DNA of 12,754 nucleotides, taken from Saprospiraceae bacterium. Its GTDB lineage: Bacteria; Bacteroidota; Bacteroidia; Chitinophagales; Saprospiraceae. The stretch's first letter is position 1; each line of letters starts with the position of its first letter. The translations under genes were made by a program, and so were the position numbers. The notes beneath the pieces are model-generated. The model did not search any database and had not been told where the DNA came from. It was given only the letters and a program-made list of their open reading frames with translations. Shown one piece after another: positions 5,850 to 12,754 of the stretch. The DNA lies in assembly GCA_027031185.1 (NCBI GenBank), contig JALVEF010000190.1, positions 1 through 12,754 of the forward strand, in the 5' to 3' direction.

Positions 5850-5857
5850 TATCTTTG
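5850..5857 (+). promoter_or_regulatory. hutI -7 promoter box
   Basis: TATCTTTG matches the Bacteroidota -7 consensus TAnnTTTG exactly, seven bases before the hutI ATG. Transcription would begin almost at the start codon. No TTTG -33 element is present; that position lies in the palindrome. Confidence 0.65.
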
Positions 5858-5864
5858 CCCCGAT

Positions 5865-7106
5865 ATGTTGACAGACCGACTACTCATCACCCACATCAAA
5901 GCGCTGATTCTGGCGGAGGCCCGGCCGCGCCGGTTCTATACCGGTGAAGAGGCCGGCCGCGTCCCGGTCCTGCGCGATGCCTTTCTTGAAATCCGGGACG
6001 GCAACATCGCCGGCTTCGGGCCCATGGCGGAATGCCCGGAGCCCTATACCTACGAAGTCATCAATGCCACCGGACGCATTGTCCTGCCCACATGGGTGGA
6101 CTCGCATACGCATTTGGTCTTTCCCGCTTGGCGGGAAGCCGAATTTGTCCAAAAAATCCGGGGCGCCGACTATCAGACCATTGCCCGCACGGGCGGCGGC
6201 ATTCTCAACTCGGCCCGCCGCCTGCGCCAAATGTCCGAAGACGAATTGTTTGACGCTGCCTACCGCCACTTACAGGAAGTCATCAAAGGCGGCACCGGTG
6301 CTATTGAGATAAAGAGTGGCTACGGACTGACCGTTGAGAGCGAGCTAAAGATGCTGCGCGTCATCCAGAGACTGAAACAGCAGGCCCCCATTCCCGTCAA
6401 GGCCACCTTTTTGGGCGCGCATGCCTTTCCCCTCCGCTATCAAAAGGACCGGGAAGGCTATATCCGGGAGATCATTGGGGAAATGCTCCCGGCCATCGCG
6501 GAAGAAGGCCTGGCCCAATACATTGACGTGTTTTGTGAGAAGGTTGCCTTCACGGCGGAAGAGACCGGCCGGATCCTGGAAGCGGGCCACCGCTATGGCT
6601 TGGTGCCTAAGGTACATACCAATCAGTTCACGTCTATGGGGGGAATTGAGATGAGCATCCGGTACGGAGCCCGTTCCGTGGATCATCTCGAAGTACTCAC
6701 CGATGAGGAAATTCGCATGCTGGCCCGCTCGAACACCATCGCCACACTGCTGCCCTCCGCGCCCTTCTTCCTCAATGACCCGTACCCGCCCGCACGGGCG
6801 CTCATCGAGGCCGGCGTGCCAGTAGCCCTGGCCAGTGATTTCAACCCGGGCTCTTCTCCATCGCACAACATGCGCTTTGTCCTCTCGCTCGCCGCCATTA
6901 AAATGAAAATGCTCCCCCTGGAGGCCATCGTCGGGGCCACGCTACACGGTGCCGCTGCCCTGGATTTAGACGACACGTTTGGCTCTCTGGCCGTCGGCAA
7001 AAGGGCCTCGCTGATCATCACCCAACCGGTCCCGTCCATAGATTATCTGCCCTATGCCTTCGGCATGGACTGGATCGAGCGTGTTATTATCCCGGGCAAT
7101 AGCTAA
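5865..7106 (+). CDS. hutI: Imidazolonepropionase HutI
   Basis: HutI hydrolyses 4-imidazolone-5-propionate to formiminoglutamate, the third step of histidine degradation, in the cytoplasm. From ATG 5865 it has 413 residues, the usual length. It has the amidohydrolase fold with a metal site at H81 and H83 (DSHTH), H186 (GAH), H251 (VHTNQF) and D325 (SDFNPGSSPSHN), plus the family blocks RTGGGILNSAR and EIKSGYGL. The start MLTDRLLITHIKALI fits the family; the frame open further upstream would run through the palindrome and is unlikely to be translated. hutH, hutU and hutG are not in this window, so the gene is isolated from the rest of the pathway here. It converges on folK with a 33-bp gap and no visible terminator. 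Confidence 0.96.
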   Translation: MLTDRLLITHIKALILAEARPRRFYTGEEAGRVPVLRDAFLEIRDGNIAGFGPMAECPEPYTYEVINATGRIVLPTWVDSHTHLVFPAWREAEFVQKIRGADYQTIARTGGGILNSARRLRQMSEDELFDAAYRHLQEVIKGGTGAIEIKSGYGLTVESELKMLRVIQRLKQQAPIPVKATFLGAHAFPLRYQKDREGYIREIIGEMLPAIAEEGLAQYIDVFCEKVAFTAEETGRILEAGHRYGLVPKVHTNQFTSMGGIEMSIRYGARSVDHLEVLTDEEIRMLARSNTIATLLPSAPFFLNDPYPPARALIEAGVPVALASDFNPGSSPSHNMRFVLSLAAIKMKMLPLEAIVGATLHGAAALDLDDTFGSLAVGKRASLIITQPVPSIDYLPYAFGMDWIERVIIPGNS

Positions 7107-7139
7107 ACAGGCCAACCCGGCAAAAACCAAGATGCGCCC

Positions 7140-7640
7140 TCACGGATGCATCACCAACTTCCGCACGGCCAAATCGTCACCCGTCTGAGACACCAGTTTC
7201 GCAATAGCGCATCCGCGAATAGGATGTAAGACATGGCCGGCTATTTCCGCCAGTGGGATGATGGCAAAATTGCGCCGGAGCAACTGCGGATGCGGCAGAC
7301 GCAACTTGGGAGATGAAATGATGCGATCGTCATACAGCAGGATGTCAATATCCAGGATGCGGGGCTTCATGTGGGTCCCGGGCTTCCTGCCGACGCGCCG
7401 TTCGATGATTTTGAGCCGGCAGAGTAGATCGTGGGGAGACAGCACCGTCTCCAATTTCAAGGCTTGATTCAGATAGTCGTCCTGTCCGGTGACGCCCCAC
7501 GGCTCCGTCTCATACACCGCGGAGCGGGCCACCACCCGGCCTGTCAGACGGTTCAATTCTTCTATGGCCTTTTGCAAATTGGACTGCCGGTCGCCAAGAT
7601 TGGTGCCGGTGAGCAAAAAACAAGTATGTGTCGGCTCCAT
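7140..7640 (-). CDS. folK: HPPK, 2-amino-4-hydroxy-6-hydroxymethyldihydropteridine pyrophosphokinase
   Basis: FolK transfers pyrophosphate from ATP to 6-hydroxymethyl-dihydropterin in folate synthesis. The 166-residue protein shows the N-terminal LLTGTNLGDRQSNL, YETEPWGVTGQDDYLNQAL for the pterin pocket, the Mg-binding pair D97 and D99 in KPRILDIDILLYDD, and LPHPQLLRRNFAIIPLAEI. It has no fused FolB or FolP domain. The start ATG (7638-7640) is 17 bases after a perfect TAnnTTTG box, implying a leader of about 10 nt. Confidence 0.97.
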   Translation of the reverse strand: MEPTHTCFLLTGTNLGDRQSNLQKAIEELNRLTGRVVARSAVYETEPWGVTGQDDYLNQALKLETVLSPHDLLCRLKIIERRVGRKPGTHMKPRILDIDILLYDDRIISSPKLRLPHPQLLRRNFAIIPLAEIAGHVLHPIRGCAIAKLVSQTGDDLAVRKLVMHP

Positions 7641-7657
7641 ACGGATGGCTTAACGCG

Positions 7658-7665
7658 CAAATGTA
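7658..7665 (-). promoter_or_regulatory. folK -7 promoter box
   Basis: On the minus strand this reads TACATTTG, an exact TAnnTTTG match, 17 bases upstream of the folK ATG. No TTTG was found at the -33 position. Confidence 0.6.
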
Positions 7666-7757
7666 GGTGATTCAACTTACATCCTGGCGGCTTTGTTGCA
7701 TGAATAGGTGAGAAAGCAGCTCTTGCTTTGCATTGCCCTGGCCTGCCCTGTTATTAC

Positions 7758-7780
7758 GGGCTGAAGCCCCAATTTTTTTT
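7758..7780 (+). terminator. Hairpin followed by T8 on the + strand, possible orphan terminator
   Basis: GGGC and GCCC enclose a TGAA loop, then CAA and eight T residues. The stem is only 4 bp, weak for an intrinsic terminator, and no protein gene on the + strand precedes it; a short untranslated transcript from about 7670 is conceivable. GGGCTGAAGCCC also occurs as a dispersed repeat in many genomes. Confidence 0.25.
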
Positions 7781-7783
7781 GCT

Positions 7784-7883
7784 CCCGCACTTACTTGCCC
7801 TTGGTGCGGAGTAAATGACCTTCATCTTGCATAAAACCTACGCGGAAGGACCAAAGCTTAATTCCGGCAAAGCAAGTAAGTGC
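7784..7883. repeat. Inverted-repeat element, copy B (100 bp)
   Basis: Starts with CCCGCACTTACTTGC and ends with GCAAGTAAGTGC, so the terminal inverted repeat is 12 bp here instead of 15 as in copy A. The alignment with 5556-5655 is ungapped, with about 85% identity by hand count; both termini are identical while differences cluster in the middle. The CCTTC/GAAGG inner stem is kept. Confidence 0.82.
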
Positions 7884-7896
7884 AAAGGCCTAACCG

Positions 7897-7924
7897 AAGA
7901 AAATTTGGTTTACTCTCAACCAAA
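7897..7924 (-). terminator. Probable intrinsic terminator of the DUF1573 gene
   Basis: On the minus strand TTTGGTT, a 7-base loop and AACCAAA form a perfect 7-bp stem, followed by TTTTCTT. It lies 35 bp after the DUF1573 stop codon in the right orientation. The stem is AT-rich, so termination strength is uncertain. Confidence 0.45.
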
Positions 7925-7958
7925 CTACATTTTAGAGTGGACTGGACTCAATTATTGA

Positions 7959-8501
7959 CTATTTCATGTCTTGCGGCGCCTTGTCTTTGACAACATCCAT
8001 ATCAATAAACAAGACACTTTTTCCCTGCGAGTCACTGTTGTCCAGCAAGACAACCGTAATGGTCTGCGGCCCGGCCAATTGTTTGGGCTTGATATGAAGC
8101 AAAATCTCACCCTTGGACCGGTAATGTCCGGGTGGGTCAAAGTGAACCAGCGACACACAGTTGCAACTGGACTTTACATCTGTCACTTGATAAGGAGGCC
8201 CGTTCAACCAAAGAAACTTAAATGGAATATACAGGCTTTCCGAAGCATTCACCCGGCCAAAGTCAAATTTATAGGCATCCCAGATAATGACAGCCGGCGC
8301 CGGCGCCGGCCGGTCTCCCGCGCCAGACACCTCATCCATGAGATGCTCCCCATACCGAAGCAAGCGCACCAACTGCTTCTCCGTCAGCCGGCTGACGAGA
8401 TCATCCAGCTCTTGTTTCAGATAAGCCCGGCTGCTCTGAGCGCGTACCGGCACCAAACCAAAGCACAGCAAAAGCCAAACGAACAGATGGCGTCTATACA
8501 T
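7959..8501 (-). CDS. Exported DUF1573-like protein
   Basis: A 180-residue protein from ATG 8499-8501; the TTG two codons earlier is a weaker alternative. Residues 1-22 are a signal peptide (basic MYRRH, core LFVWLLLCFGL, cleavage after VRAQ). Residues 23-58 are a predicted helical charged stretch (LKQELDDLVSRLTEKQLVRLL), then a Pro-Ala linker (66-70). From about 74 to 170 comes an immunoglobulin-like beta domain: YKFDFGRVNASESLYIPFKF, then TDVKSSCNCVSL with C113 and C115, then PPGHYRSKGEILLHI. This follows the DUF1573 pattern (FG-v...F.f.N...v..SCgC), here with CNC. The family is common in exported Bacteroidota proteins; its function is unknown. The helical N-terminal extension is not part of DUF1573. 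It has its own promoter box at 8593-8600 and lies downstream of gyrB. Confidence 0.82.
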   Translation of the reverse strand: MYRRHLFVWLLLCFGLVPVRAQSSRAYLKQELDDLVSRLTEKQLVRLLRYGEHLMDEVSGAGDRPAPAPAVIIWDAYKFDFGRVNASESLYIPFKFLWLNGPPYQVTDVKSSCNCVSLVHFDPPGHYRSKGEILLHIKPKQLAGPQTITVVLLDNSDSQGKSVLFIDMDVVKDKAPQDMK

Positions 8502-8592
8502 TTCCAATCTCAGGATTAATCGGATGGCTTTCTGTGGTTATGAGCGTGAATTCCGGGGTAGGTAGCGGGAAAGCGGATAACCCGCCAAGGCG

Positions 8593-8600
8593 CAAAGGTA
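8593..8600 (-). promoter_or_regulatory. DUF1573 gene -7 promoter box with hairpin in the leader
   Basis: On the minus strand it reads TACCTTTG, an exact TAnnTTTG match, giving a leader of about 85 nt. A GCGGG/CCCGC hairpin (8565-8585) would form at the very 5' end of that leader. No -33 TTTG was found. Confidence 0.5.
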
Positions 8601-8695
8601 GGTACTATTATGTTAAGCGGCGCTGGTTTTTGGGAAGCGCAAGCAAATCTTTATGCAACGGGCCTTCCGCTAGGGGAATAATACAACGGCACCCG

Positions 8696-10645
8696 TTACA
8701 CATCAATATTGGCGTACTGGGCGTTGGCCTCGATAAACGAACGCCGCGGCGGTACCTCCTCGCCCATGAGCATGGAAAAGGCTCGATCCGCCTCGATCGC
8801 ATCGTGGATGGTGACCCGCTTCAGAATACGCGTATCCGGGTCCATCGTCGTCTCCCACAGTTGCTCAGCATTCATCTCACCCAGCCCCTTGTAACGCTGT
8901 ACCTTGACACTATCCTCCTTGCCTTTGCCGAGACGTTCGATGGCGGTTTTGCGCTCCTCTTCGGTCCAGCAATACTGAAACTGTTTGCCCTTGGATACAC
9001 GATACAACGGTGGTGCCGCTATATAAATATAGCCACTCTCGATCAAGCTCCGCATATAGCGAAAAAAGAACGTGAGCAACAGGGTCTCAATGTGACTGCC
9101 GTCCACATCGGCATCACACATGATGATGACCTTATGGTAGCGCAGTTTTTCGGTGTTGAGGACTCGCTGACCATCCTCTTCCGCGATGCTGACGCCGAGC
9201 GCGGTGAAGATATTTTTGATCTCCTCGTTTTCGTAGATCTTGTGCTCCATTGCCTTCTCCACGTTGAGGATCTTACCGCGCAACGGCATAATGGCCTGAA
9301 AGGTGCGGTCCCGGCCCTGCTTGGCCGTCCCACCCGCCGAGTCCCCCTCGACGAGATAAAGCTCCGCTTCTTCGGCATTGCGCGAAGAGCAGTCCGCCAA
9401 CTTTCCGGGTAGTCCGCCACCGGTCAGCACGTTTTTGCGCTGAACCAACTCGCGCGCCTTGCGCGCGGCATGGCGCGCCGTAGCCGCCAATATCACCTTG
9501 TCAAAAATGCGCTTGGTTTCCTGTTTGTTTTCCTCCAGGTAGTATTCCAGATGTTTGGCCACGGCCCGCGAGACGATGCCCAGCACTTCGGAGTTGCCCA
9601 ACTCTTCTTTGGTCTGGCCTTTGAATTGGGGCTCCGGCACCTTGACGGAGACGATGGCGGTCAGGCCTTCGGCGAAGTCCTCGCCGGAGACCTTGAACTT
9701 GAGCTTTTTGAAGTAGCCGTTTTGCTCGCCAAAGTTTTTGAATACGCGCGTGAGTGCGCGGCGGAAGCCCTTGACGTGTGTACCCCCTTTTCGGGTGTTG
9801 ATGTTGTTGACGTAAGAGTAGATGTTTTCGGTAAAAGCCGTGGTGTATTCCATGGCGACTTCTACTTCGACATTGTCCTCTTTGCCCTTAATGTGTATGG
9901 GTTCGGAAGTCAAAATCGTTTTGGCCTCATCCAGATAGCGGACAAATTCTTTGAGTCCGCCTTCGGAATAAAACTCATCCCGCTTGAATTGGCCATTTTC
10001 TTCTTGGCGCTCATCTATGAGAATGATGCGCAGGCCACTGTTGAGAAAAGCCTGCTCCCGCAGCCGATTGGCCAGTACCTCATACTGGAAGTCATCCGTC
10101 TCCATGATCGTCAAGTCGGGCTTGAAGCTGACCTTGGTACCGGTCTCTTCGGTTTCTCCCACCTCCTTGACGGGATAGAGCGGGATGCCCCGGCTATATT
10201 CCTGGCGAAACACCTTGCCCTCGCGCTTGACTTCCACGACGAGATGTTCGGACAGGGCATTGACACAGCTGACCCCGACACCATGCAAGCCGCCGGATAC
10301 CTTGTACGTGTTTTTGTCAAACTTACCACCGGCGTGCAGCACGGTCATGACGACTTCGAGTGCCGATTTTTTGAGCTTATCATGCATCCCGACAGGGATG
10401 CCCCGTCCGTCGTCACTGATGGTGATCGTATTGTCCTTGTGGATGGTCACCTCAATGCGCGTGCAGTAGCCGGCCAGGTGCTCGTCAATGGAGTTGTCCA
10501 CGACTTCATAGACCAGGTGATGCAGGCCGTCAATATCAGTGGTACCGATGTACATACCGGGGCGCTTGCGGACGGCCTCCAGGCCTTCCAGCGCGGTAAT
10601 GTTGTCGGCACTATAGTTTTGCTTGTTTTCTTCTTTCTTTGACAT
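8696..10645 (-). CDS. gyrB: DNA gyrase subunit B
   Basis: GyrB supplies the ATPase of DNA gyrase, introducing negative supercoils. From ATG 10643-10645 (MSKKEENKQ) it has 649 residues, the compact length usual outside proteobacteria. The GHKL ATPase shows RPGMYIGTT, E47 and N51 in YEVVDNSIDEHLAG, ISDDGRGIPVG and GGLHGVGVSCVNALS. The TOPRIM domain shows ELYLVEGDSAGGTAKQGRDR and CDADVDGSHI; the C-terminus has VQRYKGLGEMNAEQLWETTMDP. After GSHI the sequence is ETLLLTFFFRY where E. coli has RTLLLTFF. An ATG at 10672 would add nine residues but sits only about 10 bases from the -7 box. The -33/-7 promoter at 10683-10714 belongs to this gene. gyrA is not in the window. ParE is less likely given the overall match to GyrB. 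Confidence 0.96.
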   Translation of the reverse strand: MSKKEENKQNYSADNITALEGLEAVRKRPGMYIGTTDIDGLHHLVYEVVDNSIDEHLAGYCTRIEVTIHKDNTITISDDGRGIPVGMHDKLKKSALEVVMTVLHAGGKFDKNTYKVSGGLHGVGVSCVNALSEHLVVEVKREGKVFRQEYSRGIPLYPVKEVGETEETGTKVSFKPDLTIMETDDFQYEVLANRLREQAFLNSGLRIILIDERQEENGQFKRDEFYSEGGLKEFVRYLDEAKTILTSEPIHIKGKEDNVEVEVAMEYTTAFTENIYSYVNNINTRKGGTHVKGFRRALTRVFKNFGEQNGYFKKLKFKVSGEDFAEGLTAIVSVKVPEPQFKGQTKEELGNSEVLGIVSRAVAKHLEYYLEENKQETKRIFDKVILAATARHAARKARELVQRKNVLTGGGLPGKLADCSSRNAEEAELYLVEGDSAGGTAKQGRDRTFQAIMPLRGKILNVEKAMEHKIYENEEIKNIFTALGVSIAEEDGQRVLNTEKLRYHKVIIMCDADVDGSHIETLLLTFFFRYMRSLIESGYIYIAAPPLYRVSKGKQFQYCWTEEERKTAIERLGKGKEDSVKVQRYKGLGEMNAEQLWETTMDPDTRILKRVTIHDAIEADRAFSMLMGEEVPPRRSFIEANAQYANIDV

Positions 10646-10682
10646 ATTGTAAGCTTTGCGGTGCCCCGTCAAAAAGCGGATG

Positions 10683-10714
10683 CAAAGGTAACAAATTCAG
10701 GCCTTACGGCCAAA
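10683..10714 (-). promoter_or_regulatory. gyrB promoter with -33 and -7 elements
   Basis: On the minus strand TTTG (10711-10714), 20 bases, then TACCTTTG (10683-10690). This fits the full Bacteroidota promoter TTTG-N19-21-TAnnTTTG and is the only complete one in the window. The leader to the chosen ATG would be about 30 nt. Confidence 0.75.
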
Positions 10715-10755
10715 TTAAGGCGCTGATTTTAAGGGGCAAAAAGGGGCGCTCCGAA

Positions 10756-12048
10756 CTACTTTTTGTTCTTCGCGAAACGTGGTTTGCCGTGTCTTCCCCG
10801 CTTTCGATTGCGGGATCTGTCTTTATGCGGGCGACCATTGCGGTGGCGCTGGTTGGGGCGTCTGCCCTTGCCGTTGTGCGATCTGCCGGCGGGCGGGCGA
10901 ATGGCCTCGATGGCTTCCGGCAGGGGCAGGAAGTTCAGTTTGCGTTCGATGAGCTGTTCAATGCGGCGCCACTTATACATATCATCCCGGTTGACAAAGG
11001 TGACGGCCAGGCCCTCGGTTTCGGCGCGCGCGGTGCGTCCCACACGGTGCACATAACTTTCGGCATCACCGGGCACGTCATAGTTGACCACCAAGTCTAT
11101 GTTTTTGATGTCAATACCGCGGGCGAGTACATCCGTAGCCACGACAATGCGTGTCTGTGCCGATCGAAAGCGGTTGAGGACGGCCTCGCGTTCGGACTGT
11201 TCCAGATCGGACGAGATGCCTTCTGCCTGATGGCCGTGGCGCTTGAGTGCGCGCACGATATTAGAGACATTTTTCTTGGTCGAGCTGAAAATGATGATGC
11301 GGCGGTAGCCGGGATTTTGCTCGATGAGATGGTTGAGCAGCGGGGCCTTTTGCAGGTCATGCACGCTGTACACGGCTTGTGTCACCCCCTCGGCCGGTTT
11401 GGATAGCGCGATACTGATAAACTCGGGCTCATGGAGTATTTCCCCGGCCAGTTTGCGAATCTTGGGCGGCATCGTGGCACTGAAAAGTAAGGTTTGCCGC
11501 TTGCGCGGCACATGTTTTATGATGCGGATGATATCATCGTAGAAGCCGATATCCAGCATCCGGTCTGCCTCGTCCAGTATGACGTGTTGGATATTGTCAA
11601 ATCTGACGTAGCCCATATTCAGATGCGAGATGAGCTTGCCCGGCGTGGCGACGATGATGTCCGCCCCCTCGGTCAAAGCCTTCTTTTGCTGGGCAAACTC
11701 CACCCCGCCACTACCGCCATAGACGGCGATAGACGAGATATGGGTAAAGTAGGTGAAGGCCTGGATCTGGTTGTCAATCTGGATGGCCAGTTCCCGGGTC
11801 GGCGCCAGCACCAGTGTGTTGATACCGCGGCCTTCCCGTCCGGTCAGCTTGTGCAAGATGGGCAAGATAAAGGCAGCCGTCTTGCCCGTACCCGTCTGGG
11901 CCGCCGCTATCAAGTCTTTGCCTTCCAATATCTTGGGAATGGCCTTCTCCTGTATCGGAGTCGCCTCCTCAAACCCCATATAGCCCAATGCCTCTAATAT
12001 GCCTTCGTCTAATCCAAATTCCTCAAATCTCATCCGCGCTTCAGTCAT
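10756..12048 (-). CDS. DEAD-box ATP-dependent RNA helicase, RhlE-type
   Basis: A 430-residue RNA helicase with all core motifs in order: Q motif (GFEEATPIQ, Q33), I AQTGTGKT (50-57), Ia PTRELA, Ib TPGK (137 region), II DEAD (159-162), III SAT (190-192), V ARGID (309-313), VI HRVGRTAR (334-341). A basic Arg/Lys/Asn/Gly-rich tail (about 387-430) probably binds RNA nonspecifically. This architecture suits the RhlE/CsdA-like helicases that unwind structured RNA in ribosome assembly or mRNA decay; the exact partner cannot be told. ATG 12046-12048 is used; MRFEEFGLDE at 12031-12033 is an equally natural start. It reads towards gyrB but gyrB has its own promoter. No TAnnTTTG box was found upstream. 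Confidence 0.94.
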   Translation of the reverse strand: MTEARMRFEEFGLDEGILEALGYMGFEEATPIQEKAIPKILEGKDLIAAAQTGTGKTAAFILPILHKLTGREGRGINTLVLAPTRELAIQIDNQIQAFTYFTHISSIAVYGGSGGVEFAQQKKALTEGADIIVATPGKLISHLNMGYVRFDNIQHVILDEADRMLDIGFYDDIIRIIKHVPRKRQTLLFSATMPPKIRKLAGEILHEPEFISIALSKPAEGVTQAVYSVHDLQKAPLLNHLIEQNPGYRRIIIFSSTKKNVSNIVRALKRHGHQAEGISSDLEQSEREAVLNRFRSAQTRIVVATDVLARGIDIKNIDLVVNYDVPGDAESYVHRVGRTARAETEGLAVTFVNRDDMYKWRRIEQLIERKLNFLPLPEAIEAIRPPAGRSHNGKGRRPNQRHRNGRPHKDRSRNRKRGRHGKPRFAKNKK

Positions 12049-12125
12049 TTTTCATGCAGGAGAATCCCCACTAATATAACGCACCGGCGGCCAAATAGTT
12101 GGGAAAGTTCCTATTCCTCCGATGC

Positions 12126-12165
12126 GGCCATCCTTCGGGCCTAGCCCTATGCCCGAAGGACGGCC
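12126..12165. repeat. Large hairpin in the helicase-kdsC divergent region
   Basis: TCCTTCGGGC and GCCCGAAGGA form a perfect 10-bp stem around a 10-base loop; after one mismatch, GGCC pairs with GGCC at the base. It lies upstream of both flanking genes, so it is not a terminator of either. Its right arm and loop overlap the degenerate element copy C. Confidence 0.75.
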
Positions 12166-12194
12166 GCTGCCGCCCCGGCAAAGCAAATAAGTGC
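12142..12194. repeat. Inverted-repeat element, degenerate copy C (right part only)
   Basis: CCGGCAAAGCAAATAAGTGC (12175-12194) differs at one position from the right end of copy B. Further left, TAGCCCTATGCCCGAAGGA resembles AGCCTATGCGGAAGG of copy A. No left terminus was found. Confidence 0.55.
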
Positions 12195-12306
12195 CCAACC
12201 AATTAACCCGCTCAACTCAATACGCAATGTGCAGCATTTCCACACGCTCCGCCGGAAGACCGACTCAACGTCGAAGCCATGCCATTCAACAAAATCCCCA
12301 AATCAC

Positions 12307-12314
12307 TACCTTTG
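12307..12314 (+). promoter_or_regulatory. kdsC -7 promoter box
   Basis: TACCTTTG is an exact TAnnTTTG match, 16 bases before the kdsC ATG, which implies a leader of about 10 nt. No -33 TTTG is visible. Confidence 0.6.
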
Positions 12315-12330
12315 GCCACAAAACCGGGCT

Positions 12331-12754
12331 ATGATCAACTTATTAGAGCCATTCAACCGGATAAAGGCCTTTTTCTTTGACGTGGACGGCGTCTTTACAA
12401 ATAGTCGTTTGACCGTCCTGGAGGATGGTAGCCTGCTCCGCACCATGAACGTAAGAGACGGCTACGCCGTCAAGATGGCGGTACGCGCCGGCTATTCCGT
12501 CATCGTCATCACCGGCGGCACCTCCATCGGAGTCGTCAAGCGCTTGCGCGGCTTGGGTGTGACCGAAGTCTTCAGCGGTGTGGAGGACAAGAAAAGCGCC
12601 TACCGCGAAGCCCTCGCCAAATATGGCATCAAAGATGAAGAAGTCCTCTACATGGGCGACGACCTGCCCGATTGGGAAGTCATGCGCCGCGTCGCTCTAC
12701 CTTGCTGCCCGGCGGATGCCGAGCCGGATATCCTCCGCATCGCCGACTACGTGT
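12331..12754 (+). CDS. kdsC: 3-deoxy-D-manno-octulosonate 8-phosphate phosphatase KdsC (3' truncated by window edge)
   Basis: The frame runs open to the right edge, showing 141 codons. KdsC is a small HAD-superfamily phosphatase lacking a cap domain that dephosphorylates KDO-8-P in LPS synthesis. HAD motif I is FFFDVDGVFT (nucleophile D17, acid/base D19), motif II is ITGG (60-63), motif III is the lysine in GVEDKK (87 or 88) and motif IV is MGDDLPDWEVM (108-118). EDGSLLRTMNVRDGYAVKMA and CCPADAEPDI are specific to the KdsC group. ATG 12331 follows a TAnnTTTG box by 16 bases. Expected full length is about 165-180 residues, so perhaps 25-40 residues are missing. Confidence 0.92.
   Translation, partial: MINLLEPFNRIKAFFFDVDGVFTNSRLTVLEDGSLLRTMNVRDGYAVKMAVRAGYSVIVITGGTSIGVVKRLRGLGVTEVFSGVEDKKSAYREALAKYGIKDEEVLYMGDDLPDWEVMRRVALPCCPADAEPDILRIADYV

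Larger units (their letters stand above)
5306..5864. other. Repeat-rich intergenic region upstream of hutI
   Basis: No credible gene lies in these 559 bp. The region holds an octamer tandem array, two heptamer arrays, a 103-bp inverted-repeat element plus a truncated end of the same element, a small hairpin (TCAACGC / GCGTTGA, 5516-5532), a stretch near 5675-5720 resembling dispersed CTTCGACTTCGC-type repeats, and a 36-bp palindrome next to the hutI promoter. Confidence 0.85.
7641..7958. other. Intergenic region with an inverted-repeat element between folK and the DUF1573 gene
   Basis: These 318 bp hold no credible protein gene. They contain the folK promoter box, a small AAAGCA/TGCTTT hairpin (7713-7729), a GGGC-TGAA-GCCC hairpin with a T tract, copy B of the inverted-repeat element, and a hairpin that fits a terminator for the DUF1573 gene. 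Confidence 0.8.

Noticed and set aside
8293..8310. 18-bp perfect palindrome made of three GCCGGC units
   Set aside because: It encodes the Pro-Ala linker of the DUF1573 protein; a simple GC-rich hexamer repeat explains the symmetry.
8657..8697. AACGGG / CCCGTT hairpin at the end of gyrB as a terminator
   Set aside because: The arms are only 6 bp, the loop is about 29 bases, the stem overlaps the stop codon and there is no T tract.
8534..10642. Two long + strand open frames (8534-9412 and 9470-10642) opposite gyrB
   Set aside because: gyrB is unmistakable on the minus strand; these have no family motifs.

Overview
The window comes from a Bacteroidota chromosome, moderately GC-rich by eye. 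The lineage call rests on a DUF6089 outer-membrane barrel protein, the Bacteroidota-type arginine decarboxylase, five TAnnTTTG promoter boxes (the Bacteroidota -7 consensus), absence of clear Shine-Dalgarno sites, and KdsC for LPS Kdo synthesis. Saprospiria or Chitinophagia seem plausible, but I cannot fix the order.

Layout, left to right. The 3' end of a UvrD/PD-(D/E)XK helicase-nuclease gene on the + strand converges on a leftward block: nadA, a DUF6089 porin-like gene, yjbQ and a PLP decarboxylase (probably arginine decarboxylase). The last three may form an operon. Diverging from nadA is a secreted thioredoxin-SPOR fusion protein, preceded by a 12-codon leader ORF. Next comes a repeat-filled intergenic region (5306-5864) with octamer and heptamer tandem arrays, a 103-bp inverted-repeat element and a 36-bp perfect palindrome abutting the hutI promoter. 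hutI (+) converges on folK (-). A second repeat-bearing gap (7641-7958) holds another copy of the element. A DUF1573 lipoprotein-like exported protein, gyrB and a RhlE-type DEAD-box RNA helicase follow, all leftward. The right end has a divergent intergenic region with a large hairpin and a truncated third copy of the element, then the 5' part of kdsC (+), cut by the window edge.

The genes are mostly housekeeping and single-copy: NAD, folate, histidine breakdown, polyamine, LPS, DNA topology and RNA remodelling. They do not form one pathway. I see no phage, CRISPR, toxin-antitoxin or defence cassette and no clearly new multigene system. The unusual material is in the repeats and in three compact features: an 18-bp perfect inverted repeat inside the decarboxylase coding sequence, the Trx-SPOR fusion, and a dispersed ~100-bp element with terminal inverted repeats.
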